Shown: one piece after another, positions 7,900 through 13,889 of the stretch
How the letters are laid out: the number at the start of each line of letters is the position of its first letter
How positions within the stretch are numbered: position 1 is the stretch's first letter
Origin: CAG-791 sp963650385
Lineage (GTDB): Bacteria; Bacillota; Clostridia; Lachnospirales; Lachnospiraceae
Direction of reading: 5' to 3'
Assembly (NCBI GenBank): GCA_963650385.1
Contig: CAVJLL010000021.1
Coordinates: 1 to 40,343, forward strand
DNA length: 40,343 nt
Notes under the pieces: generated by a model
Told to the model about the DNA's origin: nothing
Databases searched by the model: none
What the model saw: only the letters and a program-made list of their open reading frames with translations
Made by a program: the position numbers and the translations under genes

Positions 7900-9374
7900 A
7901 GGTCAATGTGCTCGGTGCCGTCGGAATGCTCGAAGGCAGCCAGCTCCGGATGCTCTTTCTTCTCTGCGGTGTAGTTCTCGTAGGAAGGACGCTTATGCGT
8001 CTGCTCTGCCCAGATCTTATCTGCGACAGGTGCCCATTCCTTAGCATAGTCATCGCACTTCTCGCAGAGATGATCAACGCTCTCCGGAGACTCGAGGTTG
8101 GTCTGGTGTGCACCGGTAGCCTCTACGATCTCACGCAGGAGCTTCGGGTTCTCGAGCATCGGGCAGGGACGCAGGTGATTGCGGTTGAAAGGCTGTCCCT
8201 CATGGTAAGCCATGAACAGCGGGCTCTGCAGCATCTCGAGAATGCTGTGGTCGTGGATGTTCGTGTTGGAGAAATGGATGAACACGCAGGGCTCCGCATC
8301 ACCGTTGGAGTTGATGTGGAAATAGTTGCGCCCTCCGGCAATACATCCGCCGACATACTCACCGTCGTTCTGGAAGTCCATCGGATAGAAGCAGATGTCG
8401 CTGTCCTTGCTGCGGACCTCTCGGATTCTCTTGATCATGTATTCACGCTGCTCTACGGTGGGCATCAGCTCCGGCGCAGCATTGTTGCCGACCGGCATCA
8501 GATGGAAGTAGAAGCCGAAGCGTGCACCCTTCTCCTCCAGCAGGTGGAAGAAATCGTCGCTGGTGACGGCCTCGATGTTGGCTCTGGTGTAGCAGATGGA
8601 GGTTCCGAACAGAATGCCGTGCTTCTTCAGAAGATCCATGGCCTTCATAACAGCAGCGTAGTGTCCGTCGCCGCGGCGCGCATCGTTCGTGTCCGGTGTT
8701 CCCTCGATGGAGAGCATGAAGGTAATGTTGCCGAGCTGGCGAACCTTCTCGCACATCTCATCGGTGATCAGCGTGGAGTTGGAGTACAGACCGAAGAAGC
8801 AGTCGTTGTGCTTCTCTGCGAGCTTGAAGATATCATTCATGCGGACGGTGGGTTCGCCGCCGGTCATCATGTAAAGGTACGCGCCGAGTTCCTTGCCCTG
8901 CGTTACGATCTTATCCATATCCTCAAAGGAGAGGTTGGCCTTGTGGCCGTAGGTGCCGGACCAGCATCCGACGCAGTGCATATTACATGCCATGGTGGGA
9001 TCAAAGAGGATCAGCCACGGGATGTTGCAGTTGTATTTCTCACGGTTGGCGCGGATGGTCTTGGTGCCGCGCAGGAATGCCTCGTAGCCCAGATTCAGAA
9101 GAGCAATCTTCGCATAGTGGGGATCGGTCTCATCGATGATCCGGTTGATGTAGCGGAACCAGCGGTTGTTGGGATCCTTGATGGCAGCGCGAACTGCATC
9201 GAGCTTCTCCTTGCTGGCGCCCTTTCCGTAGAAATTGGCGGCGAGATCTACGATTTTCAGATAGGTCTCCGTACGGTCATCGGAATTCTTAATGGATTTT
9301 AAAAGCCCATCGATCAGAACGGACATTGCCTGACGCTCTGCTGCGTGGGTCAGATTTTCAAGTTTACCTGCCAT
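7896..9374 (-). CDS. Radical SAM protein with SPASM-like C-terminal cysteines
   Basis: The 492-residue protein has the radical SAM cluster motif CNMHCVGC (Cys130, Cys134, Cys137), the GGEP motif (MMTGGEPTVR), and further cysteines from about residue 345 on (CIAGG, AEPCV, RPCPM, CEKCDDYA), as in SPASM domains that bind auxiliary iron-sulfur clusters. The N-terminal 115 residues are helical and have no family I can name. ATG at 9374-9372 has a perfect AGGAGG five bases upstream on the minus strand. It stands alone, convergent with prfB and divergent from thiT. No precursor peptide gene is visible next to it, so a peptide-modifying role is not supported. Enzyme class is clear; substrate unknown. 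Confidence 0.9.
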   Translation of the reverse strand: MAGKLENLTHAAERQAMSVLIDGLLKSIKNSDDRTETYLKIVDLAANFYGKGASKEKLDAVRAAIKDPNNRWFRYINRIIDETDPHYAKIALLNLGYEAFLRGTKTIRANREKYNCNIPWLILFDPTMACNMHCVGCWSGTYGHKANLSFEDMDKIVTQGKELGAYLYMMTGGEPTVRMNDIFKLAEKHNDCFFGLYSNSTLITDEMCEKVRQLGNITFMLSIEGTPDTNDARRGDGHYAAVMKAMDLLKKHGILFGTSICYTRANIEAVTSDDFFHLLEEKGARFGFYFHLMPVGNNAAPELMPTVEQREYMIKRIREVRSKDSDICFYPMDFQNDGEYVGGCIAGGRNYFHINSNGDAEPCVFIHFSNTNIHDHSILEMLQSPLFMAYHEGQPFNRNHLRPCPMLENPKLLREIVEATGAHQTNLESPESVDHLCEKCDDYAKEWAPVADKIWAEQTHKRPSYENYTAEKKEHPELAAFEHSDGTEHIDL

Positions 9375-9503
9375 AGCTTCCTCCTGTTACAAGCGCTTTT
9401 TCTCAAACATCGGTTATTGTATCCCCGGAATTTCGATATTTCATCGGACAAAATCAAAGGTGTGTCCATCCGGGAGAGGCTTCCCGGGAATCTTTGCAGC
9501 CGC

Positions 9504-9532
9504 TTGACATTTCGTCAGAAGGGCAGTATCGT
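9504..9532 (+). promoter_or_regulatory. Probable promoter of the TPP riboswitch-thiT unit
   Basis: A perfect TTGACA (9504-9509) is followed after 17 bases by TATCGT (9527-9532). It lies upstream of the riboswitch and is correctly oriented for thiT. Confidence 0.55.
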
Positions 9533-9570
9533 TCCCGTGACAAAGTAAATGGCGGCCGGTTTTGGCTGCT

Positions 9571-9697
9571 GCATATTGCGCTAGGGGAGCGAATGCTGAG
9601 AATCACCTGGCCGGGCTGCACAATGAGAACAGGCCTGTCGGTGAGACCCTTATTACTTGAACCGGATAATACCGGCGGAAGGAAGCAAAGCCGCATG
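9571..9697 (+). promoter_or_regulatory. TPP riboswitch (THI box)
   Basis: Conserved aptamer blocks appear in order: GGGGAGC followed by CTGAGA (9596-9601), ACCCT (9646-9650), GAACCGGATAATACCGGCGG (9659-9678), then GGAAGGAA. GCAT (9571-9574) and ATGC (9694-9697) can close stem P1. It precedes thiT, matching its expected control of thiamine uptake by thiamine pyrophosphate. Confidence 0.93.
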
Positions 9698-9767
9698 CAG
9701 GGATCATGGATTGGCTCATGACGGAATCATGAATCATCTGTATTCGTGACGTGCGGCTGCCCGATCC

Positions 9768-9797
9768 CCTCCTGCGTTCTTATGAAGGAGGTTTTTT
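9768..9797 (+). terminator. Terminator/sequestering hairpin, the likely riboswitch expression platform
   Basis: CCTCCT (9768-9773) pairs with AGGAGG (9786-9791), followed by six T residues (9792-9797). The 3' arm is the thiT Shine-Dalgarno sequence itself, so the same hairpin could both end transcription and hide the ribosome binding site. GCCGCA (about 9690-9695) and TGCGGC (about 9751-9757) offer an alternative long-range pairing between aptamer and platform. Confidence 0.6.
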
Positions 9798-9798
9798 C

Positions 9799-10473
9799 AT
9801 GTCATTTTTTGCAACTCTTGCTGAGGATGGAAGCTATTCTCTGACCGGTGCCGGATATACGGCGCTGGTTCTGATCATGCTGGCACTGCTCCTTGCTGCC
9901 TGCTACATCACAAAGGCAGATCAGAGGGGGAAAGCAGGGACGAGGCACCTTGTTTTTTCCGCCATGGCAATGGCACTTGCCTTTGTTACGAGCTTCATCA
10001 AGTTCCTCTCTCTGCCGATGGGCGGCAGCATTACGCTGTTTTCCATGTTCTTCATCTGCCTGATCGGCTACTGGTACGGATTGCGCAGCGGCATGATGGC
10101 GGCGGTTGCGTACGGCATTCTGCAGCTCATTACAGGGCCCTATATCATCAGCTTTCCGCAGATGCTGTGTGATTACATTTTCGCCTTCGGCGCTCTCGGA
10201 CTGGCCGGTGTGTTCTCGGGCTCCAAGAACGGACTGGTAAAGGGCTACCTTCTGGGCGTGATCGGACGCTTTGTATTCGCGTTCCTTTCCGGGCTGATCT
10301 TCTTCGGACAGTATGCACCAGAAGGAATGAGCCCGGCGGTTTATTCGGCATCCTACAACGGTATTTACATCTTCACGGAGGCGATCATCACGGTGATCAT
10401 TATCATGATCCCGCCGGTTTCGAAGGCGCTTCTGCACGTGAAGGCACTTGCAGTGCAGGATGATGCACAGTAG
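9799..10473 (+). CDS. thiT: Thiamine ECF transporter substrate-binding component ThiT
   Basis: The 224-residue integral membrane S-component captures thiamine for an energy-coupling-factor transporter, whose ATPases and EcfT are encoded elsewhere. It has about six hydrophobic segments. The upstream TPP riboswitch, rather than a single motif, fixes the substrate. Family-like stretches include MALAFVTSFIKFLSLPMGGSI and the YWYGLRSGMMAAVAYGILQ region preceding the ligand-site loop. The N-terminal extension before the first family segment (about 50 residues, with one extra helix) is longer than in the Lactococcus protein. ATG 9799 follows AAGGAGG by seven bases. Confidence 0.93.
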   Translation: MSFFATLAEDGSYSLTGAGYTALVLIMLALLLAACYITKADQRGKAGTRHLVFSAMAMALAFVTSFIKFLSLPMGGSITLFSMFFICLIGYWYGLRSGMMAAVAYGILQLITGPYIISFPQMLCDYIFAFGALGLAGVFSGSKNGLVKGYLLGVIGRFVFAFLSGLIFFGQYAPEGMSPAVYSASYNGIYIFTEAIITVIIIMIPPVSKALLHVKALAVQDDAQ

Positions 10474-10503
10474 ACACAACAGCATAGCGGATATGGTATG
10501 ATA

Positions 10504-10531
10504 GGGAGGCACTGATTCGTCAGTGCCTCCC
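10504..10531 (+). terminator. Terminator-like hairpin after thiT
   Basis: GGGAGGCACTGA (10504-10515) and TCAGTGCCTCCC (10520-10531) form a perfect 12-bp stem with a TTCG tetraloop. The downstream T run is weak (TTAAGTTTATTT), so termination may be partial. Confidence 0.6.
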
Positions 10532-10614
10532 TTAAGTTTATTTGGCGAGAACGCCGCATGAGCAAAAGAGAAGCTTTGCGGCAGCGATTTTGCAGATGGG
10601 CGCTGAACAATTAC
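10531..10614 (-). repeat. Family 1 repeat, partial copy F
   Basis: Read on the minus strand, it begins GTAATTGTTCAGCGCCCATC and continues through the TTTTGCTCATG and GGCGTTCTCGCC blocks of the intact element at 16422. It is base-for-base similar over about 80 positions. It holds only the half of the element bounded by this end; the opposite end is missing. Confidence 0.75.
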
Positions 10615-10640
10615 GCTAGTCATACAGAAGGATGGAATAC

Positions 10641-11336
10641 ATGGCATACGAAAGAGTTTTATTTGACCTAGACGGGACGCTGACGGAGTCGGGGCCGGGA
10701 ATTACGCATGCGGTGCAGCATGCACTGCACTGTATGGGAATTGAAGAGCCGGACCGCTCGAAGCTGGAGGTGTTCGTGGGACCTCCGCTGAATGTGTCCT
10801 TCCGGGAACGGTACGGAATGGATGAGCAGCAGACCCAGGAAGCAATCCACTATTTCCGCGAGGTCTATGATTCGGGAATGATTTTTGAGAACCGGATGTA
10901 TCCCGGCGTGCAGGAGCTGCTGGCCAGGCTGCATGAGGACGGCGTGCAGATGGGCATTGCCTCGTCAAAGCCGATCACCATGGTCCATAAGGTACTGGAG
11001 CACTTCGATATCCGGAAGGATTTTGATGTAATTGTCGGCTCCAGCCCCGACGAGGAGCTGGACAACAAGGCGGGCGCAGACAACAAGCTCCTCATGGTGC
11101 AGAATGCCCTGCAGCAGCTGCGGGCGTTTGCCGGCGATGAAACGGATGAGGCGTTCCGTTCCTGCTGCGCGATGGTGGGAGACCGCTCCTTTGATATAAA
11201 GGGCGCAAAGGCGAACGGCGTTGCGGCAATCGGTGTCTCTTACGGATACGGCACGCAGCAGGAGCTTGCGGAGGCAGGAGCGGATGCCATAGCGGCGGAC
11301 ACGAAGGAGCTGTATGAAATTCTTCGCAGGGCATGA
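10641..11336 (+). CDS. HAD-superfamily phosphatase, phosphoglycolate phosphatase-like
   Basis: The 231-residue protein has the HAD motif I FDLDGTLTESGPG near the N terminus, motif II ASSKP near residue 110, and motif IV MVGDRSFDIKGAKANG near residue 179. An alpha-helical cap lies between motifs I and II. The layout matches the Gph/YsaA-type subgroup (phosphoglycolate phosphatase and relatives), but the in vivo substrate cannot be read from sequence. ATG 10641 with AAGGA eight bases upstream is preferred over ATG 10632, which sits directly on the same AAGGA. The gene overlaps the next by 23 bases, implying coupled translation. Confidence 0.85.
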   Translation: MAYERVLFDLDGTLTESGPGITHAVQHALHCMGIEEPDRSKLEVFVGPPLNVSFRERYGMDEQQTQEAIHYFREVYDSGMIFENRMYPGVQELLARLHEDGVQMGIASSKPITMVHKVLEHFDIRKDFDVIVGSSPDEELDNKAGADNKLLMVQNALQQLRAFAGDETDEAFRSCCAMVGDRSFDIKGAKANGVAAIGVSYGYGTQQELAEAGADAIAADTKELYEILRRA

Positions 11337-12309
11337 CCGCCGCCTGAAAACGGATAAAACCGGCACCGGCTCTTTGGAGGAAGGAGCCGCCTGCGAGGAT
11401 TTTCTGCAGGCGGTCTGGCCGATGCTGGTTTTTATCATTGTCTATCAGATCCTTTTGTGGGGCATGGAACGGGCCCTGCAGTACGGGAATCGGATGCTGC
11501 AGGCAGGGGGCGCGTCGGCACAGGTGCTGGCTTTTCAATATGCGCATGCGGCAGACGAGCAGGCCCTGATTGCAGCGGTGGGAATGGGAATTACCCTGCT
11601 GGTGGTTCTGCGGCTTTGCTGCCGTCCGGGCGAAATTGGCCTAACAAGGCACATGGGAGCGTCGTGGCAGAAGGTGTTCCTGGCGGCGTTGTCCATTCTC
11701 TGCGGGACGGTTGCGTTGAACCTTCTGATCAGCCATGCGGTGACGGAAGGCTTTTCGGCAGGGAGCAGAGCGGCCGGGCAGACGCTGAATCAGACAGCAG
11801 CGGGCGTAGAGAGCATGCAGCGGCAGACCGGAGGCGTTGCGCTGTGGCTCGGCATCATTGTATACGGATGCCTGACACCGCTGGCGGAGGAGTGCATTTT
11901 CCGCGGAATTACGCTGCGAAGACTGTATAAGACGTTTCTCATGCAGCGTCTGCCGCAGGGCAGCGTGAGTGAAACGGATCCGGAGGATGCCGCGTCCTGC
12001 ATAAATGAAGCAGAACAAAAACGAGCCTGGCTCTGGGCGGCAGCGCTGTCGTCGCTGTTCTTCGGCATGTATCACGGGAACATTGCGCAGGGGATTTATG
12101 CAGCATGTGCGGGCTTTGCCTTCTGCCGGTTTCTGGTTCTTACGGAGAACCTGGGCGCTGCAGCTGTGCTGCACGGCGCCATCAATACGGCGGTTCTGCT
12201 GCTGGAGCAGTCCGGGAACTGGGACGGCGTTCATTTCCTGCCGTTTTTGACTGCACTGGTTGGAACAGCAGTCTGCAGCGCGGCAGCGGCACACCGGTGT
12301 GGGCGGTGA
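11314..12309 (+). CDS. CPBP-family intramembrane glutamic endopeptidase
   Basis: The 331-residue membrane protein has about seven hydrophobic segments. All CPBP (Abi) motifs are present: EECIFRG with Glu192, Glu193 and Arg197; FGMYHGNIAQ with His254; and HGAINT with His287. The family includes CAAX-type proteases and bacteriocin self-immunity proteins; which role applies here is not clear. The ATG inside the end of the HAD gene has AAGGAG five bases upstream, supporting the overlap. A hydrophilic insertion near residues 215-238, between the first and second motifs, is longer than usual. The sortase gene follows 83 bases downstream. Confidence 0.88.
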   Translation: MKFFAGHDRRLKTDKTGTGSLEEGAACEDFLQAVWPMLVFIIVYQILLWGMERALQYGNRMLQAGGASAQVLAFQYAHAADEQALIAAVGMGITLLVVLRLCCRPGEIGLTRHMGASWQKVFLAALSILCGTVALNLLISHAVTEGFSAGSRAAGQTLNQTAAGVESMQRQTGGVALWLGIIVYGCLTPLAEECIFRGITLRRLYKTFLMQRLPQGSVSETDPEDAASCINEAEQKRAWLWAAALSSLFFGMYHGNIAQGIYAACAGFAFCRFLVLTENLGAAAVLHGAINTAVLLLEQSGNWDGVHFLPFLTALVGTAVCSAAAAHRCGR

Positions 12310-12314
12310 TTTGC

Positions 12315-12350
12315 CTGCGCAGCAGCGATTTTGCGAATGGGCTCAGTTAC
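12315..12350 (-). repeat. Family 1 repeat, end fragment E
   Basis: On the plus strand the stretch from CTGCGCAGCAGCGATTTTGC to AGTTAC is identical to the reverse complement of the left end of the intact element at 16422, apart from loss of about six bases just inside the terminus. Only this end is present. Confidence 0.7.
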
Positions 12351-12352
12351 GA

Positions 12353-12380
12353 TTGATTCAGATATACATATACGTATACA
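12353..12380 (+). promoter_or_regulatory. Possible sortase promoter
   Basis: TTGATT (12353-12358), a 16-base spacer and TATACA (12375-12380). Transcription would start near 12387, very close to the annotated start codon, which would favour TTG 12402 or ATG 12408 as the real start. Confidence 0.4.
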
Positions 12381-12392
12381 TGTACGGAAGGG

Positions 12393-13277
12393 ATGAATCC
12401 ATTGACCATGAGACGAGATACACAAAGAGAAGATAAGGCTGAGCGGGACGGCGGCAGAGCGCCTGCGCAGAAGCGGTGGCTGCACATGCTGATTCCGGCT
12501 GTTCTGCTTGTGATTTTCGTGGTATCGCTGGGAAATCTTCTCCGCCAGCTGTGGATATACCGGCAGGCGCAGAATGAATACCAGGCGCTGGACACATATA
12601 TGGAGGCTGCTCCGGCGGAGGAAGCGGCCGGGGAGAGTACGGCGGAGCCTGCCGAAGAGGGGACGCAGGAAGCGGCAGAGACGTTGGATTATCCAAAGCT
12701 TCAGATTGACTATGCAGCGCTTTCCTCTGTAAATTCGGAATTCGTCGGCGTCATTTACATTCCGGCTCTGGATATTAAATATCCGGTTGCCCAGACGCAG
12801 GACAACAGCAAATATCTCCATACGACATTTGAGGGAACGTACAATTCCTCAGGCTGCATCTTCCTGGACACCTCTGCGTCCCCGGACTTTTCGGACCGGA
12901 ATACCTTTGTCTTCGGACACAACATGAAGAACGGAACGATGTTCGGAAGCCTGAAGAAATTCCTGAAGGACGAGACGCTCTGCGATCAGGACCCGTACAT
13001 CTATATCTATCAGAAGGATCAGGTGCTGGTTTACCGTATTTTTGCCTATTACACAATTCCGGTGCAGGACGATGTGTACGATGATTTTGTCGGCGATGAC
13101 GGCTACGATGATTACGTGACCGATGCCAAAGCGCATTCTGTTTATCAGCCAGCAGAGGATGACGGCGAGTCCGTTGACTGGGAGAGCCGCCCGAACCTCC
13201 TGACGCTTTCTACCTGCTACGCGACCGGCCACGTGAATAATTTCGTGGTGCAGGCGGCACTCGTGGGAAAAGCGTAA
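12393..13277 (+). CDS. srtB: Class B sortase, catalytic Arg position replaced by Asn
   Basis: The product is a membrane-anchored cysteine transpeptidase that would link surface proteins to the cell wall or a pilus. The 294-residue protein has a cytoplasmic basic N terminus, one membrane anchor (about residues 31-48), an acidic Ala/Glu-rich linker (70-97) and the sortase fold. Catalytic His176 sits in FVFGHNM and Cys275 in TLSTC. The third catalytic residue, normally an Arg immediately before the terminal F/Y-V-V strand, is Asn283 here (VNNFVV). No LPXTG- or NPQTN-type substrate gene is visible. Start choice is uncertain: GGAAGGG abuts ATG 12393 but is nine bases from TTG 12402. Confidence 0.87.
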   Translation: MNPLTMRRDTQREDKAERDGGRAPAQKRWLHMLIPAVLLVIFVVSLGNLLRQLWIYRQAQNEYQALDTYMEAAPAEEAAGESTAEPAEEGTQEAAETLDYPKLQIDYAALSSVNSEFVGVIYIPALDIKYPVAQTQDNSKYLHTTFEGTYNSSGCIFLDTSASPDFSDRNTFVFGHNMKNGTMFGSLKKFLKDETLCDQDPYIYIYQKDQVLVYRIFAYYTIPVQDDVYDDFVGDDGYDDYVTDAKAHSVYQPAEDDGESVDWESRPNLLTLSTCYATGHVNNFVVQAALVGKA

Positions 13278-13280
13278 CAG

Positions 13281-13320
13281 TACCGACACTAGTCAAACGC
13301 CAGGATCCGTCACTGGCTAA
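13281..13320 (+). repeat. Family 2 repeat, diverged copy
   Basis: ACCGACACTAGTC followed by CGCCAGGATCCGTCACTGGC parallels the copy at 36707-36742 (ACCGGACAACTCC, then GCCAGGACCCGTCGCTGGC). It lies directly after the sortase stop. Confidence 0.45.
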
Positions 13321-13474
13321 CATTGGAATAGCAACGGGAAAGTATGACACATCATACATCACGTTGACTTTAATAAAACATGGAGATATTATGATCATAA
13401 ATCCGAGACAGATGCATTGCTTTCGGATTTCATAATGGTGACGATGCGGAATCCGTTCGCATAAACCGCTGCCC

Positions 13475-13603
13475 GGCTCTGAATCGTTGCGTTTTTACAA
13501 AGCTCGCTGTGCACAGAACGGCAGACTGGACCGGAAACTCCCTTCCGGAACTCCCAAACCAGTCGGATGCCTTTTTGCTGCACAGCGAGTTTCGCTTCGC
13601 AAC
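13475..13603. repeat. Family 1 terminus fused to a long nested hairpin (element D)
   Basis: GGCTCTGAATCGTTGC (13475-13490) resembles the right end of the intact element at 16559. From 13486 a large imperfect hairpin follows: GTTGCG (13486-13491) with CGCAAC (13598-13603), CTCGCTGTGC (13503-13512) with GCACAGCGAG (13580-13589), GACTGG with CCAGTC, and a core CCGGAA/TTCCGG (13531-13548). TTTTT follows the inner stem. Confidence 0.6.
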
Positions 13604-13627
13604 CTGGCAGCAGTACACTTGCTCGTC

Positions 13628-13691
13628 GCGACAGGGCGGCGGAGAATGTTCACGAACCGGACAACTCCGGCGGGACCCGTCGCGGCGGGTG
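13628..13691. repeat. Family 2 repeat, palindromic copy
   Basis: The left half GCGACAGGGCGGCGGAG (13628-13644) is an imperfect inverted copy of the right half, which carries ACCGGACAACTCCGGC and GGGACCCGTCGC. The left half matches 20832-20848, and the right half matches 36707-36735. Confidence 0.6.
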
Positions 13692-13815
13692 CCTGAATCG
13701 CTTCTTTTTTCACGTCTTGCGATTGATTTTACAGTTCTTGCGATGGCCCGAAAATATCCGTCATATTACTAAGGGAAAGCAGGAAAATCGGTTCGAAATC
13801 CGTGAGTTTTATCTC

Positions 13816-13844
13816 TTGTTGGATATTCCGGGCTGGGCTATCAT
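13816..13844 (+). promoter_or_regulatory. Possible phosphoketolase promoter
   Basis: TTGTTG (13816-13821), 17 bases, TATCAT (13839-13844). Initiation near 13851 would give a roughly 40-base leader with AAGGAG (13876-13881) before ATG 13890. Confidence 0.4.
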
Positions 13845-13889
13845 GATTTTGTACATATTGTTATACATTTCACAATAAGGAGACTGAAC

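Larger units (their letters stand above)
13278..13889. other. 612-base repeat-rich spacer between sortase and phosphoketolase genes
   Basis: No convincing gene is present. In order it contains a diverged family 2 copy (13281-13320), a family 1 terminus with a long nested hairpin (13475-13603), a palindromic family 2 copy (13628-13691) and a likely promoter (13816-13844). Short open frames across it lack ribosome binding sites and run through the inverted repeats. Confidence 0.6.

Noticed and set aside
7875..9302. 475-codon plus-strand frame opposite the radical SAM gene
   Set aside because: It is a reading-frame shadow; the minus-strand product has a perfect radical SAM motif and ribosome binding site.
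9375..9503. Minus-strand promoter of the radical SAM gene (TACAAT near 9416-9421)
   Set aside because: A good -10 is visible but no -35 at acceptable spacing, so it is not listed as a feature.
13509..13878. Short plus-strand frames in the spacer before xfp
   Set aside because: They run through inverted repeats, have no ribosome binding sites and give no recognisable protein.
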